A DNA stretch of 64,000 nt from Hanleya hanleyi (Eukaryota > Mollusca > Polyplacophora > Lepidopleurida > Hanleyidae), in NCBI GenBank assembly GCA_036873755.1, contig JAVTVY010037248.1, positions 62,001 through 126,000 of the forward strand, in the 5' to 3' direction. This document shows, piece after piece, positions 55,480 through 64,000 of this stretch. The notes under the pieces are model-generated. The model made no database searches and was not told the origin of the DNA. It saw only the letters and a list, made by a program, of their open reading frames with translations. Each line of letters begins with the position of its first letter. Position 1 is the stretch's first letter. The position numbers were made by a program, and so were the translations under genes.

Positions 55480-56010
55480 GGCAGGCATATCGAGGTGGAC
55501 GTTTTGGGGTCTAGGAGGACCCATATTGGCCCCATTGGGTCGTGTGAGGTGTCCTAGTGAAGCACTCGTTGGGTTGCGTCCAACTGGATCGGCGTGGGGT
55601 GCACCAGACGTCATTCTGGGCATGCGCAGTAGAAAAAAATATTTGATGGACGTTTTGGAGTCTAGGTGGACGATCCCTGGTCCGAGTGGGGCGTATGAGG
55701 TATCCGTGTGAAGCATTCGTGGGAGACCGTCCAACTGAATGGGTGTGGGTGGGAATGATGTCATTCTGCGCATGCTCAGTAGAAAAAAAGGATATCTGAA
55801 TGGGCGTTTTGGGGTCGATATGGACCATTAGTGGTCCGATTGGGCCGTATAAGGTGTCATCCTGAAGCTGTCGTAGGGGAGCATCCGATTGGACTAGTGT
55901 GTCGTCCGTTTGCAACATTCTGCGCATGCGCAGACAGGGAATTGTAAGAAAAAGGTATTGCAAGGGATGTTTTGGGGTCGAGGTGGGCCCATAGTAGGCG
56001 TACTGGGTCG
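55480..56010 (+). repeat. Subterminal repeats in the left arm
   Basis: The block GGACGTTTTGGGGTCTAGG, then GTGTGAGGTGTC, GTCCAACTGGAT-like sequence and ATTCTGCGCATGCGCAGTAG recurs at about 55498, 55648, 55803 and 55970. The right arm holds the equivalent inverted series with one unit fewer. Confidence 0.8.
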
Positions 56011-56432
56011 GGGGGGCGGGAGGGGGGTACCCATGTGGAATCATAGAAGTGACAAAGTTGTTCCGTATAAACGCATGGACGCACTAACGATGGTGAGTGC
56101 GTTTGTGTTTGTGTGTGCGAGTGAGTGGGCGTGTATTCGTGTGTGTGTGTATGCGCGCGTGCGTGTGAGGAATTGAGTGAGTGAGTGGTCAAATAAGGTC
56201 GTGTGGTGTGTACACCATTAGCCTCAGTCTGTGTCCACCGCATGCGTATTAACGCCATGATACAGATGAGAGAACAACAACAACAAGGATGACCGGTCAA
56301 TCATTTTATTCTCCCCTCCAGTACATCATACCCACGCTGGGGGAGCTGCGTTGTGTATGTTTACAATTCTCGTATGTTCTTGTCCAATCAGAGGCCGCCA
56401 TTTCAGAAAGTTCAATCTTCGACCAGTGTAAC

Positions 56433-56974
56433 CTAAGCGTCGTCGGGCAGTGCAGGATACCGTTGAGGCAGCATGTCCTGAAACAGTTGTTTGCGCATTC
56501 TGATCGCATTTTCCAGGGCCTCGGTGGGTGGTCCTCTTCCAAGTGACGCTTTGTCTTCATGATGGACCTATGCGTGGGGTCGCTTTTCATTTCAAGCGGC
56601 AGCAGGCTATACTCTTCATAGATCGCCATGGCTGTTCCCCTAATGGTCGGGCGCATTTGGATGTACGCCTGTTGTGATTTATTCTGTGCGGTGTTTTCGA
56701 TTACCACAGCATGGGTATTAATAGCTTCATGCACAATACAATCCTAATAGGTAGGTTCTTCCTCACTTCCTTGGGATGTAGGCCGACTATATGAGGTCAA
56801 GCTCATCGTATCAGTAAATAGACCACCGGCAGTTTCTGTTTTCGTATCATAGTCTGCCTCCTCAGTGGGCTCCTCTGAGTCTCCAATCCCATGGATATTC
56901 GTCTGATGTCGCATCATATCGTAATGTCTGGTGAACGTGCGTTCGCACTCAGAGCATACCGTTGAAAAAGCCCC
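56433..56974 (-). pseudogene. C2H2 zinc-finger protein of the long-TIR element
   Basis: Minus strand. Open from a TGA at 56977. It begins with VCSECERTFTRHYDMMRH, then QTNIH: C-x2-C-x12-H-x4-H, one classical finger with the usual Phe in place. An acidic, Ser/Thr-rich linker (DSEEPTEEAD) follows, then one TAG (56744-56746). The same frame continues with DCIVHEAINTHAVVIENTAQ and MRPTIRGTAMAIYEEYSLLP. Near 56530 a frameshift is needed to reach ALENAIRMRKQLFQDMLP and a stop at 56433. No start codon is seen before the finger, so a 5' exon or decay is likely. I recognise no family beyond the finger. It is the only coding sequence of the element and could bind its repeats; that is inference. Confidence 0.5.
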
Positions 56975-58039
56975 TCATCTCCCCCACACGCACTACATTG
57001 CACCTACGAAACTCCCCTTTCTCTACTACTACCGAGTGATCTATAAATAGAACAGGGGTTTTCCTCAGAAAATGTCCCGAAATATTAACCCTGACAGTTT
57101 CTGCTTCCTGTACTACTAAACTGGATTACTTCCCTTGACTTTTTCTTCACCGAAATTGAGACTACACTATCTCAACAACAACAACAACATTCTCATTTCT
57201 ATGACGCCGTTTTTTTCTGTGAAAACATGCACCCACCCATGACTTGACCGGCCTGGAGAAGCCCTTCACATGATGGGTACCCTTCCTGACCCAGTACGCC
57301 CACTATGGGCCCACCTCGACCCCCTAAACATCCCTTGCAATGCCCTTTTACCACAATTCCCTGTCTGCGCATGCGCAGAATGTTGCAAACGGGCGACACA
57401 CTAGTCCAATCAGATGCTCCCCGCGAGGAATTCATGATGACACCTCATACGGCCCAATCGAACCAGGGATGTTCCACCTAGACCCCAAAACGTCCATTCA
57501 AATACAATTTTTTCTACTGCGCATGCGCAGAATGATGTCAGTTCTACCCCACACCCATCCAGTTGGAGGCTCCCCCACGAGTGCTACACGATGACACCTC
57601 ACACGACCCAATCAGACCATTATAGGCCCTCCTAGATCCCAGAACGTTCACCTCGATCTGCCTGCTGAGTGAGCATGCACACGGTAACTTTCAAAAAATT
57701 CAACGCATGGCCTCGAGACCCCTCCTATCGTATTCTACAGCTCGAGATGAAGGAAACAAGGGGCCACACCCTATACCACAAATGTCCATGAGTGGGTTTC
57801 TCATAAGGTTAAACATTATCCAATGCGCCATAATGAACCTAACAGACCACTGGGGTCTAATGTAGGGGGAGATCACTCTTGTTGGGCCGTCACGTGACCG
57901 GACGTGACCTTTGACCCAGGTGTGACCCAGATGTCACGAGACCGGATGTGACGTCATCGTGACGTTAGCACCACCTGACTCCACACGTGACTCAGCCTCA
58001 GTCTTATTTTTCGGGGGAATTTCGGGGCTTCCTACTACT

Positions 58040-58524
58040 CTCACTCTTTATTATAAAATAGATAAGAAATCGTTAATTAGTTTAATTAGTCTTACTAAAG
58101 TTCGCATTTACAGGTTATATCAATTTTAGATACAATTTTATTTAGATGTTCACGTTTATGCGTTCTGATCACTGACAATTCAAATGTGTTGTTCATGTAA
58201 TGCTACAAACATTACAACTCACATAATGAACGAAATGCGAAAATGTAATGAATTATTCTTATAATATCGAAATGCGAAAATGTAATGAATTATTCTTATA
58301 ATGTAGATATCATTTTGATTTCAGATTTTCAAGGTAGTCATCATACTTCTCTCAGCCTCGGGCTTCGTTCGAACCTGCTGTGGTTATGAGGTAGGTACAG
58401 TATCCATCTAATTTGTATAGGACAAAATGAGGCACAAATCCAATAACTGATTTTAAAGAATAGAAATCCTAACAGTTATTTGATGACACGACGACTTCAC
58501 CGATTGTTCCAATGGCTATGATGT
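58040..58524. other. No gene; short tandem duplication
   Basis: A 37-bp unit (CGAAATGCGAAAATGTAATG plus ATTATTCTTATAAT and flanking bases) is duplicated in tandem at about 58229-58303. Otherwise nothing recognised. Confidence 0.5.
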
Positions 58525-58860
58525 GATAAATTGTCATTTAATATCACTAAAACCGAATGTATGTTTATACAACGTGAAGGAAAAATAGCAAGGACTGGGA
58601 CACCGGTAATAACCATCGCGGGAAAAAATATCGAAATGGTAAAATCTTCAAAAAAAATTCGGTGTCTATATCATGTATATCAACCACCAGCTGAAAAGGA
58701 CTACGCATATCGACAACATAATTAGTATATTGTCAAGAAACATCGGCGTAAGCAATCATGTCAATGAGTGCCTCAACATGAAACCCCGTTACATTATCTT
58801 TTATTCGATGATTTATCCGTTTTTTTACTGCAACATACTTTAGTGTAATACGTACACCTA
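58525..58860 (+). pseudogene. LINE reverse transcriptase fragment
   Basis: Translation in two frames: NITKTECMFIQREGK, then ITIAGKNIEMVKSSK and GVYIMYINHQLKRTTHIDNI, ending YSMIYPFFTATYFSVI. This is the stretch after the catalytic motif in CR1/Jockey-like RTs. One frameshift in the A run at 58650. Isolated fragment. Confidence 0.65.
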
Positions 58861-58871
58861 TCTCACCTTAA

Positions 58872-59384
58872 AGGTTGTACAAAATGGTCTCAAAATCTGC
58901 TATTTTTTGTGCTAAATTGTTGTAGAGGTGATTATATAGACTTGTTTTACATTTTTGTATGTTTTCAAACTGCTCAAGGTTGGAAATAGCAGCAGTAAAG
59001 TGCGACAATTTTATGCCCCTTTCAAAACGGCGAAAGCTGTGACCGCTTGACCTGTGACGTCACAACCTGATTACGATCTCGCTAAAATGCCTGTTGTGAC
59101 ATCAAAATATCAGCGACATCACGCTAGAACTCCCACAGTTGGGTGAATCTTTCGTAACAACGCCCGACGTCATAGACTGTGACGTTTAGGGCGCAATCGT
59201 AATCAGGTTGTGACGTCATGCACCAGAGATCACGGCTCCAACACGTTTTCCCCCACATGTGTGCTATTCGTGTCCTAAAACCCACTTCGACGACATTATT
59301 CGAGAAAAAAATACTAATTTGTTGTTTGAAACACTACTGGGTATGTTTTAATGCAAAGTAGTATAGAGTCATTTGGTATAACCT
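58872..59384. mobile_element. Second TTAA-flanked MITE family (513 bp)
   Basis: TTAA at 58868-58871 and 59385-59388. Ends AGGTTGTACAAAATGGTCTC and GAGTCATTTGGTATAACCT are inverted copies with a few changes. An internal inverted pair, GTGACGTCACAACCTGATTA (59053) and AATCAGGTTGTGACGTCATG (59202), also exists. The ends differ from the CCCTATCTGG family, so it is a separate element using the same target. Confidence 0.7.
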
Positions 59385-59644
59385 TTAAACCTTTTATCCT
59401 TCGGATACATGTAATTCGCACCATAATAGATATGAAACGGCCCCATTAGCTGCCAAATTAGGTCCTGAATGTTCACCAACTAAATAACTTTCAAACCCTG
59501 CAATTCGGTCACAAATTTTTCCTTCATCAATATCACTACAGTCTTATTTTATCAGAATAACACAGATCCATGGCTACCAAACGAGAGATGCTACTCTGAA
59601 TTTTACGGTGGCGCGTAGGGGACATTCATGTTTTTACCTTTTAG

Positions 59645-59764
59645 GTGTTTTTCTTCGACTTTTTCGTGTTTTCCTTCGACTTTTCCGTGTTTTCTTTCGA
59701 CATTTTCGTGTTTTCCTTCGACTTTTCGAGTTCTTGTTCGAATTTCTCTGTTCTGCTCATGAAA
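59645..59764 (+). repeat. 21-bp tandem repeat
   Basis: GTTTTCCTTCGACTTTTCCGT-type units (21 bp) occur four to five times. As 21 is a multiple of three, the minus strand reads as a seven-residue Lys/Glu/His-rich repeat (KVEGKHE) within a 102-codon open stretch (59603-59911). I see no further coding evidence. Confidence 0.75.
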
Positions 59765-59779
59765 AAAATTGTGAAATAC

Positions 59780-59868
59780 CTTCCACCGCGGTGGGAAATA
59801 CTTTCCACCGCGGTGGGAAATACTGATCACCACAGTGAAAAATACTTTCCACCTCGGTGGGAAATACT
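59780..59868. repeat. 22-bp palindromic tandem repeat
   Basis: TTCCACCGCGGTGGGAAATA plus CT, four units. CCACCGCGGTGG is a perfect 12-bp palindrome in the first two and is degraded in the others. Confidence 0.85.
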
Positions 59869-59929
59869 TTGGTGTGGGGAGCGACGGACGATATAGGACG
59901 ATATACAGCATACGACATGCGACCCTGTG

Positions 59930-62100
59930 AATTACAGAAAAAGAAACAACAATAAGTCTACTAGTCCATACATCTTACAAGTAATAACACAGCAAGCATG
60001 GATTAAACCTGAAGAACTATTCCAGAAAATAGGTCACATACAGATTAGACTAACAAATTTCCGGTTATACTATAATGGGGTAACATGGTGTACATGTGTG
60101 AAGAGTTTCATAAAGAAGCTAGAGTATTACAAAATAATACGCCTAAACCATACACCAGGCAAATGCACATTGAATGAGTCAAGCGGGGGGGGGGGGGGGG
60201 GGGAGTTGACAGCTACATAATATATTATTCAAAGAATTGGTGAAATTAATAGGTACATATACATGTAGTATTCAATAAAAACCAATGAAAATTAATGCTG
60301 TTTTTAATGGTAATAATTTGGAAATATGAATGGCAATTCAAATTTCAATTCAATCATAATAATCATTGTGTGACATTTCTGTTTTCCAAATTAGCAATCC
60401 AATTTACACATTTACACATCATTATGTCAGCATGCCATACTATGACAGCAGTATTATCAAAAATAATTTCTGCAATGACCAGAAACCAATACACCAATTG
60501 ATCGCAATGATAATAATAGAATGGATTAATTAAATATGGAATGATCATGAATTCATTAAAAATCAGGAATGACAAGATATCAATCTCATTATATAGTAAT
60601 GACTAGATGGCAATCGAATTACAGTCGATATGGCGGTTACTTGAAAAATTCACAATCCCCTGCCATTAAATCTCCAATTAAGTGTATTCACCACAACTTA
60701 TCCCTGTACCCAGCCTAGGATGACAACCATAACAGTTCAATGTTGTACAATCCATCCCTTTACAGGACCAAGAGCCTCATAGGATCACTGCCCTAAATAA
60801 ACAAATTATTTCTAGCTCAGTAATGTAAGAGAAATAAATTTATAACATTTAAAATATACCATAAGGAGGGCATGTGCCGGTATCACTATAGAATACGTTT
60901 ATACTGATCATGGCAGTCACATGATCAAGCAAGGATCACATGATCTATTGACCTGGAAATCCCCTGAATTGGTGGGAAAATATTCCAGTCAGTGATGCAA
61001 GATTTATACCAACTCCAATGCAAACAAAAACCGTACTTAATAATCTGATCTCTTACAAGATGATAGATTGGATCGAGATGAACATTATCGAGATGATAAT
61101 AGTAGCAAATTAAATATTACGCCTTTTCATATCTGGAATATATATACAAAACGAATCATCTGATACACGAAGTTCTAAAAAATTGCTTCGCGTGTTCAAG
61201 GTGATGTGCCAGACTTTAAATCCATGCCAAGGAAGTGGAACTCTCAGAAGAGACGCTACAAAGGTAATCTGTACCTGCCTTACACTATAATGTACCATAT
61301 TACAGCAATAAAGAATGAGAATAAAACATATTTACCCATAAAAATGTCATCAAACGTCGACAAGGAATAGCAGCTCAACACGCCGCACTACAACTGAAAG
61401 TTTTCATTCAAAGCCCCTCCGACAATAAAAACAAGAGTGCATGACGTCACCGGACTATCGGGATCCACGAAACTGCAGTCTTGGTGCACAACCAACCAAT
61501 CGCTAAACCCAGCCCGACAATACATTTAGTAGGAAGTATCAGTAATAGGATAGTTAGTTAAGGTAGTTACACCCCTATGCTAGGAAGAAAATAGATATAA
61601 ATTACCAGGGGGGGGGGGGAGATCTTAAGGCCTTTGCGATGGCATCCATATTTGACAGTGGCCAAAATGTGGTAAATGTGAACTGAGGGAGAATGCCAGT
61701 TATTGGAGTAAATGAGTGACCATGGTGAACCTGTAAGTTCTCCAAGTATCACAGCTTATGATATCACTGAAAGAAGAACTTGTACACTAAATTTGAAATA
61801 AAAAACTCACCTGTTGCTTTGATGACTTTTTGCCATGACCACAACTTTTTAAGACTATGAAATATACTGAACTACACAAAAGTATCTTCCTCCAATCAAC
61901 AACTTTGACATGGGCAAATAAAATGAGGCTGTCAAGTGTTGTGCTATTTAAAGAAGAATTTACTAGATTTCTGAATATATCCAAATTACAGCAGGGAAGG
62001 CAGCCATTTGTGAAAGTTGCCGGACTACTTTGAAGCAGGCATAAAAAGTATGGTGGTCCACAAAACCCATAGTGTTTTAGTATTGTTAAGGAATGAGAAC
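59930..62100. other. No gene recognised; poly-G tract
   Basis: A run of 20 G at 60183-60203, partly a possible assembly or sequencing weak point, and a shorter G run at 61608. Around 61440-61500 a CRE (ATGACGTCAC) and an inverted CCAAT site are close together. No domain in the short open stretches. Confidence 0.4.
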
Positions 62101-62104
62101 ACAA

Positions 62105-62235
62105 ATCTTCAGGAATGCTTCATACCTCACATGATCCAATTGGACCAAGAATGGCCCGCCTCAAGCCCAAAACGTACAATCCAAGACACCTCCACTACTC
62201 TCTAAATGTGACGTCATCCATTGCATCAACCATCC
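62105..62235. repeat. Fragment related to the long-TIR arms
   Basis: CTCACATGATCCAATTGGAC and GCCTCAAGCCCAAAACGT, then GACGTCAT, follow the right-arm pattern of the 55-58 kb element (57590-57660). It is a diverged partial copy. Confidence 0.45.
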
Positions 62236-62400
62236 TCATTTTATCCTCCCTATACCTGTAACATTATCCCTTATTTCCCCCTCAGTTCCCTATACCTTTA
62301 ACATTACGGCCATTTCTTACCCACTATAACTATAACAATATCCCTTATTCTCCATCATTTTCCCTATACCTACAACATGGCCCTGTACAGTTTATACTAA
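62236..62400. repeat. Short degenerate tandem repeat
   Basis: CCCTATACCTGTAACATTAT and variants occur four times with irregular spacing of 50-60 bp. Confidence 0.6.
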
Positions 62401-62418
62401 TAGATTGCCCTTTCCCTA

Positions 62419-62697
62419 CTACTCATCTGTCTCGGAAGTAGAAGTCTGCCGTCTGATGGTAAGACCTTGAATAGCCTCAGGCTCAGATGACTCCACCGAT
62501 TCCACATCATTTTCTTCAGTTGGCATGGCATGACCTGTAATACCACTACCAACTGGCCTTCCACTGGCACTACCAAATTTTCTCCTGTATCTTCTATGTT
62601 TGCGTTCCATAATATCACGAAAAACTATTGACTGATTCACAATTTCCTCCAACAGTACCACACGTGTAACATCATGCACCAACAGCCCACCATACAC
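62419..62697 (-). other. 92-codon open frame, possible exon
   Basis: Minus strand. Basic segment DIMERKHRRYRRKFG, then Gly-rich, then an acidic Ser/Glu stretch (ENDVESVESSEPE) and stop at 62419. A TGA lies just upstream of the open part, and no acceptor that fits was found. It may be a last exon or the remnant of a gene of the element related to the 55-58 kb unit. No domain recognised. Confidence 0.25.
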
Positions 62698-62709
62698 GTG
62701 GTTTCATCC

Positions 62710-63000
62710 CAAAAATTGAATAAAACTAGCCAACTATTTTTGACATATATAACATGATAGAGATTAGTTCGTAATATAAAATGAATTATCCGGTTGCTAA
62801 ATGTTATAATTTACTTGTAAGTTTAAATCTCGCAGCATTTTGTACACCGTTTTGAAATGTACATACCTTACGTAACACCACCACCAAACCCCAAATCAGT
62901 CCAAGGAAAAAGCACAGAATCTAATTTTATTCCTGTCCGATCGTTGATCAGAAGACATATAAACGTGCACAATTACATGTAATACTACTCCTCTTCTACT
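62710..63000. other. No gene seen; would be intron of the candidate minus-strand gene
   Basis: AT-rich sequence without repeats. Confidence 0.3.
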
Positions 63001-63022
63001 ACTAAATCGTCATTTTATTTAC

Positions 63023-63098
63023 CTGTAAATCTGAATTTTTCTTCAACTGTCATACAGGAACAATAGACCCGCCGGCGAATTACTACATTGGAATCCAT
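63023..63098 (-). other. Candidate first coding exon (minus strand)
   Basis: ATG at 63098, 25 codons (MDSNVVIRRRVYCSCMTVEE and five more), ending ACAG before GTAAAT, an acceptable donor. Directly upstream is CTTACTTCCGGCGCA, with an ETS-type site in the position usual for TATA-less housekeeping promoters. No family recognised. The best single hint of a host gene on this strand. Confidence 0.35.
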
Positions 63099-63104
63099 TG
63101 CGCC

Positions 63105-63300
63105 GGAAGTAAGAAGTTCAGCACCTATGTTCCAAATTTATTTCATTAGACTTTTTCTTCTAACGTCAAAATATCTCGTTTTATGCATTATAAAATATTT
63201 CACTATTTAGCACAGGCTTATTTCCTTTTTAATATTACATCCAATGATGTGTTCTTCTTCCCGAGCGCTGCGGAGGAATGTTTAGCACTTCCGGTTACGT
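63105..63300. promoter_or_regulatory. Possible bidirectional promoter region
   Basis: CGCCGGAAGTAAG (63101-63113) and GCACTTCCGGTTACG (63287-63301) are ETS-type sites facing outward about 185 bases apart. Each is followed by an ATG near a donor site on its own strand. There is no TATA box. Confidence 0.3.
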
Positions 63301-63322
63301 TGGTGACGGAAAACTCGCGCTG

Positions 63323-63562
63323 ATGTCCTGGTAAATATGATAAATCTTGCAACATTACCTTTAATAGAAACCTTTTAGACGGACTAATCATTGTTGCAGG
63401 GACCTCAGCTTGGCATCATCCAAAAATGTAGCATTTCTCATCTTTCTACGCTTAGAAATATCCACATTTGTGCTAGGTTTACAAGATCACCGTTTCCAAT
63501 CCAAAATGGCGAACTCAAATGCACGTGGGTCATACATGTTAGCTGTATTCACCTTCATATGA
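63323..63562 (+). other. Candidate two-exon small ORF (plus strand)
   Basis: ATGTCCTG then donor GTAAAT (63331), and acceptor ACTAATCATTGTTGCAG ending at 63399, with a branch-point-like ACTAAT. The joined frame stays open for 56 codons to TGA at 63560 and includes a hydrophobic stretch (NVAFLIFLRLEISTFVLG). The intron would be only 69 bases. A second frame in exon 2 is also open, so the model is uncertain. Confidence 0.2.
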
Positions 63563-64000
63563 TGTAGGAAAATCGGTTTTTATTCGCGCATGTCAAACCT
63601 AATATGTTCATGTTCATTTACATCACTCTTTCAACGTCCGTTAATCGAAAGCGATATATTTCATATTTTGGCAAATTCTTTTGCGTCATGTTTTCATAAT
63701 TACACCACAAATATTTTTCTCCAAAATTTCAAACTTTAATTACTTGGGATTTCATGACCAATAATTACATTGACATTCAAATTTTGAATATTATATACCC
63801 CCTTTATCTCTTTCGCAATACTGTTGTTGTTGTTACCACTGATATGTGGATGCCATGGCAAAGGCCTTAATGTCACACCCGGGAACCATGTACGACTGCA
63901 GCCTTCACGCTGAGCAATCAACTTCGCACACGTGCTGTTCAGAGGGGTGCAGATTTGCTCGCCTCACACACATGCCATAAGATGTCACTTGGGCATGGCT
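63563..64000. other. Window end, no gene recognised
   Basis: AT-rich sequence, becoming GC-richer after 63830. On the minus strand 63900-64000 is open in two frames without a recognised domain. Confidence 0.35.

Larger units (their letters stand above)
55096..58039. mobile_element. Long-TIR element with one C2H2 gene
   Basis: 2.9-kb unit with outer ends AGTAGTAGGAAGCC and GGCTTCCTACTACT. CTCACA precedes and CTCACT follows, a 6-bp target duplication with one mismatch. Arms: about 55096-56040 and 57225-58039, inverted copies with matches along their length (TGATCTCCCCCTACAT, CATTGGATAAT, GGTATAGGGTGTGGCC, TGCGCATGCGCAG). The arms carry subterminal repeats of about 155-180 bp. The middle has a small zinc-finger gene. 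Long TIRs and a 6-bp duplication recall Polinton/Maverick elements, but no polymerase, integrase, ATPase or capsid gene is present, so family assignment is open. Confidence 0.75.

Noticed and set aside
55511..56044. 177-codon minus-strand open frame in the left TIR arm
   Set aside because: It runs through the subterminal repeats, has no counterpart open frame in the right arm and shows only repeat-derived low-complexity peptide.
55096..58039. Calling the element a Polinton/Maverick
   Set aside because: Only TIR length and the 6-bp duplication agree; none of the hallmark genes is present, so I left it unclassified.
59781..59830. CCACCGCGGTGG as cloning-vector polylinker contamination
   Set aside because: The 12-mer matches a common polylinker palindrome, but it is part of a degenerate genomic tandem repeat and no other vector sequence adjoins.
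60183..60203. Poly-G run as a G-quadruplex or regulatory tract
   Set aside because: A pure G homopolymer here is as likely a sequencing or assembly weak point, and nothing around it supports function.

Overview
This is about 64 kb of AT-rich animal nuclear DNA with almost no ordinary protein-coding genes. The host is most likely a marine mollusc, probably a gastropod. The support is two copies of a SINE-like repeat whose tail carries (TCAC)n and a GCGGCGTTAAAC-type segment, a combination I associate with abalone and other gastropods, together with foldback elements, TTAA-flanked elements and degenerate LINEs. There is no bacterial-style operon, rRNA, CRISPR array or phage module. Species-level assignment is inference.

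Layout, left to right. 0-6 kb: a foldback element, a hairpin element, a decayed LINE (ORF1 plus endonuclease) and a ~165-bp tandem array. 6-26 kb: a tandem segmental duplication. It carries a LINE whose N-terminus has a 2A-like peptide followed by a PHD-type finger, and a broken transposase-like gene with an SGDG motif, a GG-x2-KFL block, a CxWCxxHK motif and a SAP-like C-terminus. It also holds a long-TIR MITE and a 28-bp minisatellite. 26-34 kb: TIR elements, a Penelope-like tail fragment and two more LINE remnants. 34.5-39.5 kb: a decayed Ty3/gypsy element with both LTRs. A TTAA-flanked MITE sits inside its gag region, and relatives of that MITE lie at 26, 31 and 41 kb. 42-43 kb: a degenerate minisatellite. 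43.2-48.7 kb: a Penelope-like retroelement of the N-terminal-endonuclease (Naiad) type. It is arranged as a 5'-truncated copy followed by a complete copy and has one uninterrupted 924-codon ORF, by far the best preserved coding sequence here. 48.7-55 kb: satellites, a tRNA-derived SINE and another Penelope-like tail. 55.1-58.0 kb: an element with terminal inverted repeats of about 0.8-0.9 kb, a near-perfect 6-bp target duplication and one C2H2 zinc-finger gene, which I cannot assign to a known family. 58-64 kb: a LINE scrap, another TTAA-flanked MITE, short tandem repeats, and at 63.0-63.4 kb a possible promoter area with ETS-type sites next to candidate first exons, the best hint of host genes.

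The window is therefore a nested mobile-element landscape. Nesting gives relative ages: the gypsy element predates its MITE, the transposase-like gene predates a LINE that predates a SINE, and all of these predate or accompany the tandem duplication. Most coding remnants are frameshifted. The exceptions are the Naiad ORF and, in part, the 2A/PHD N-terminus and the zinc-finger gene.
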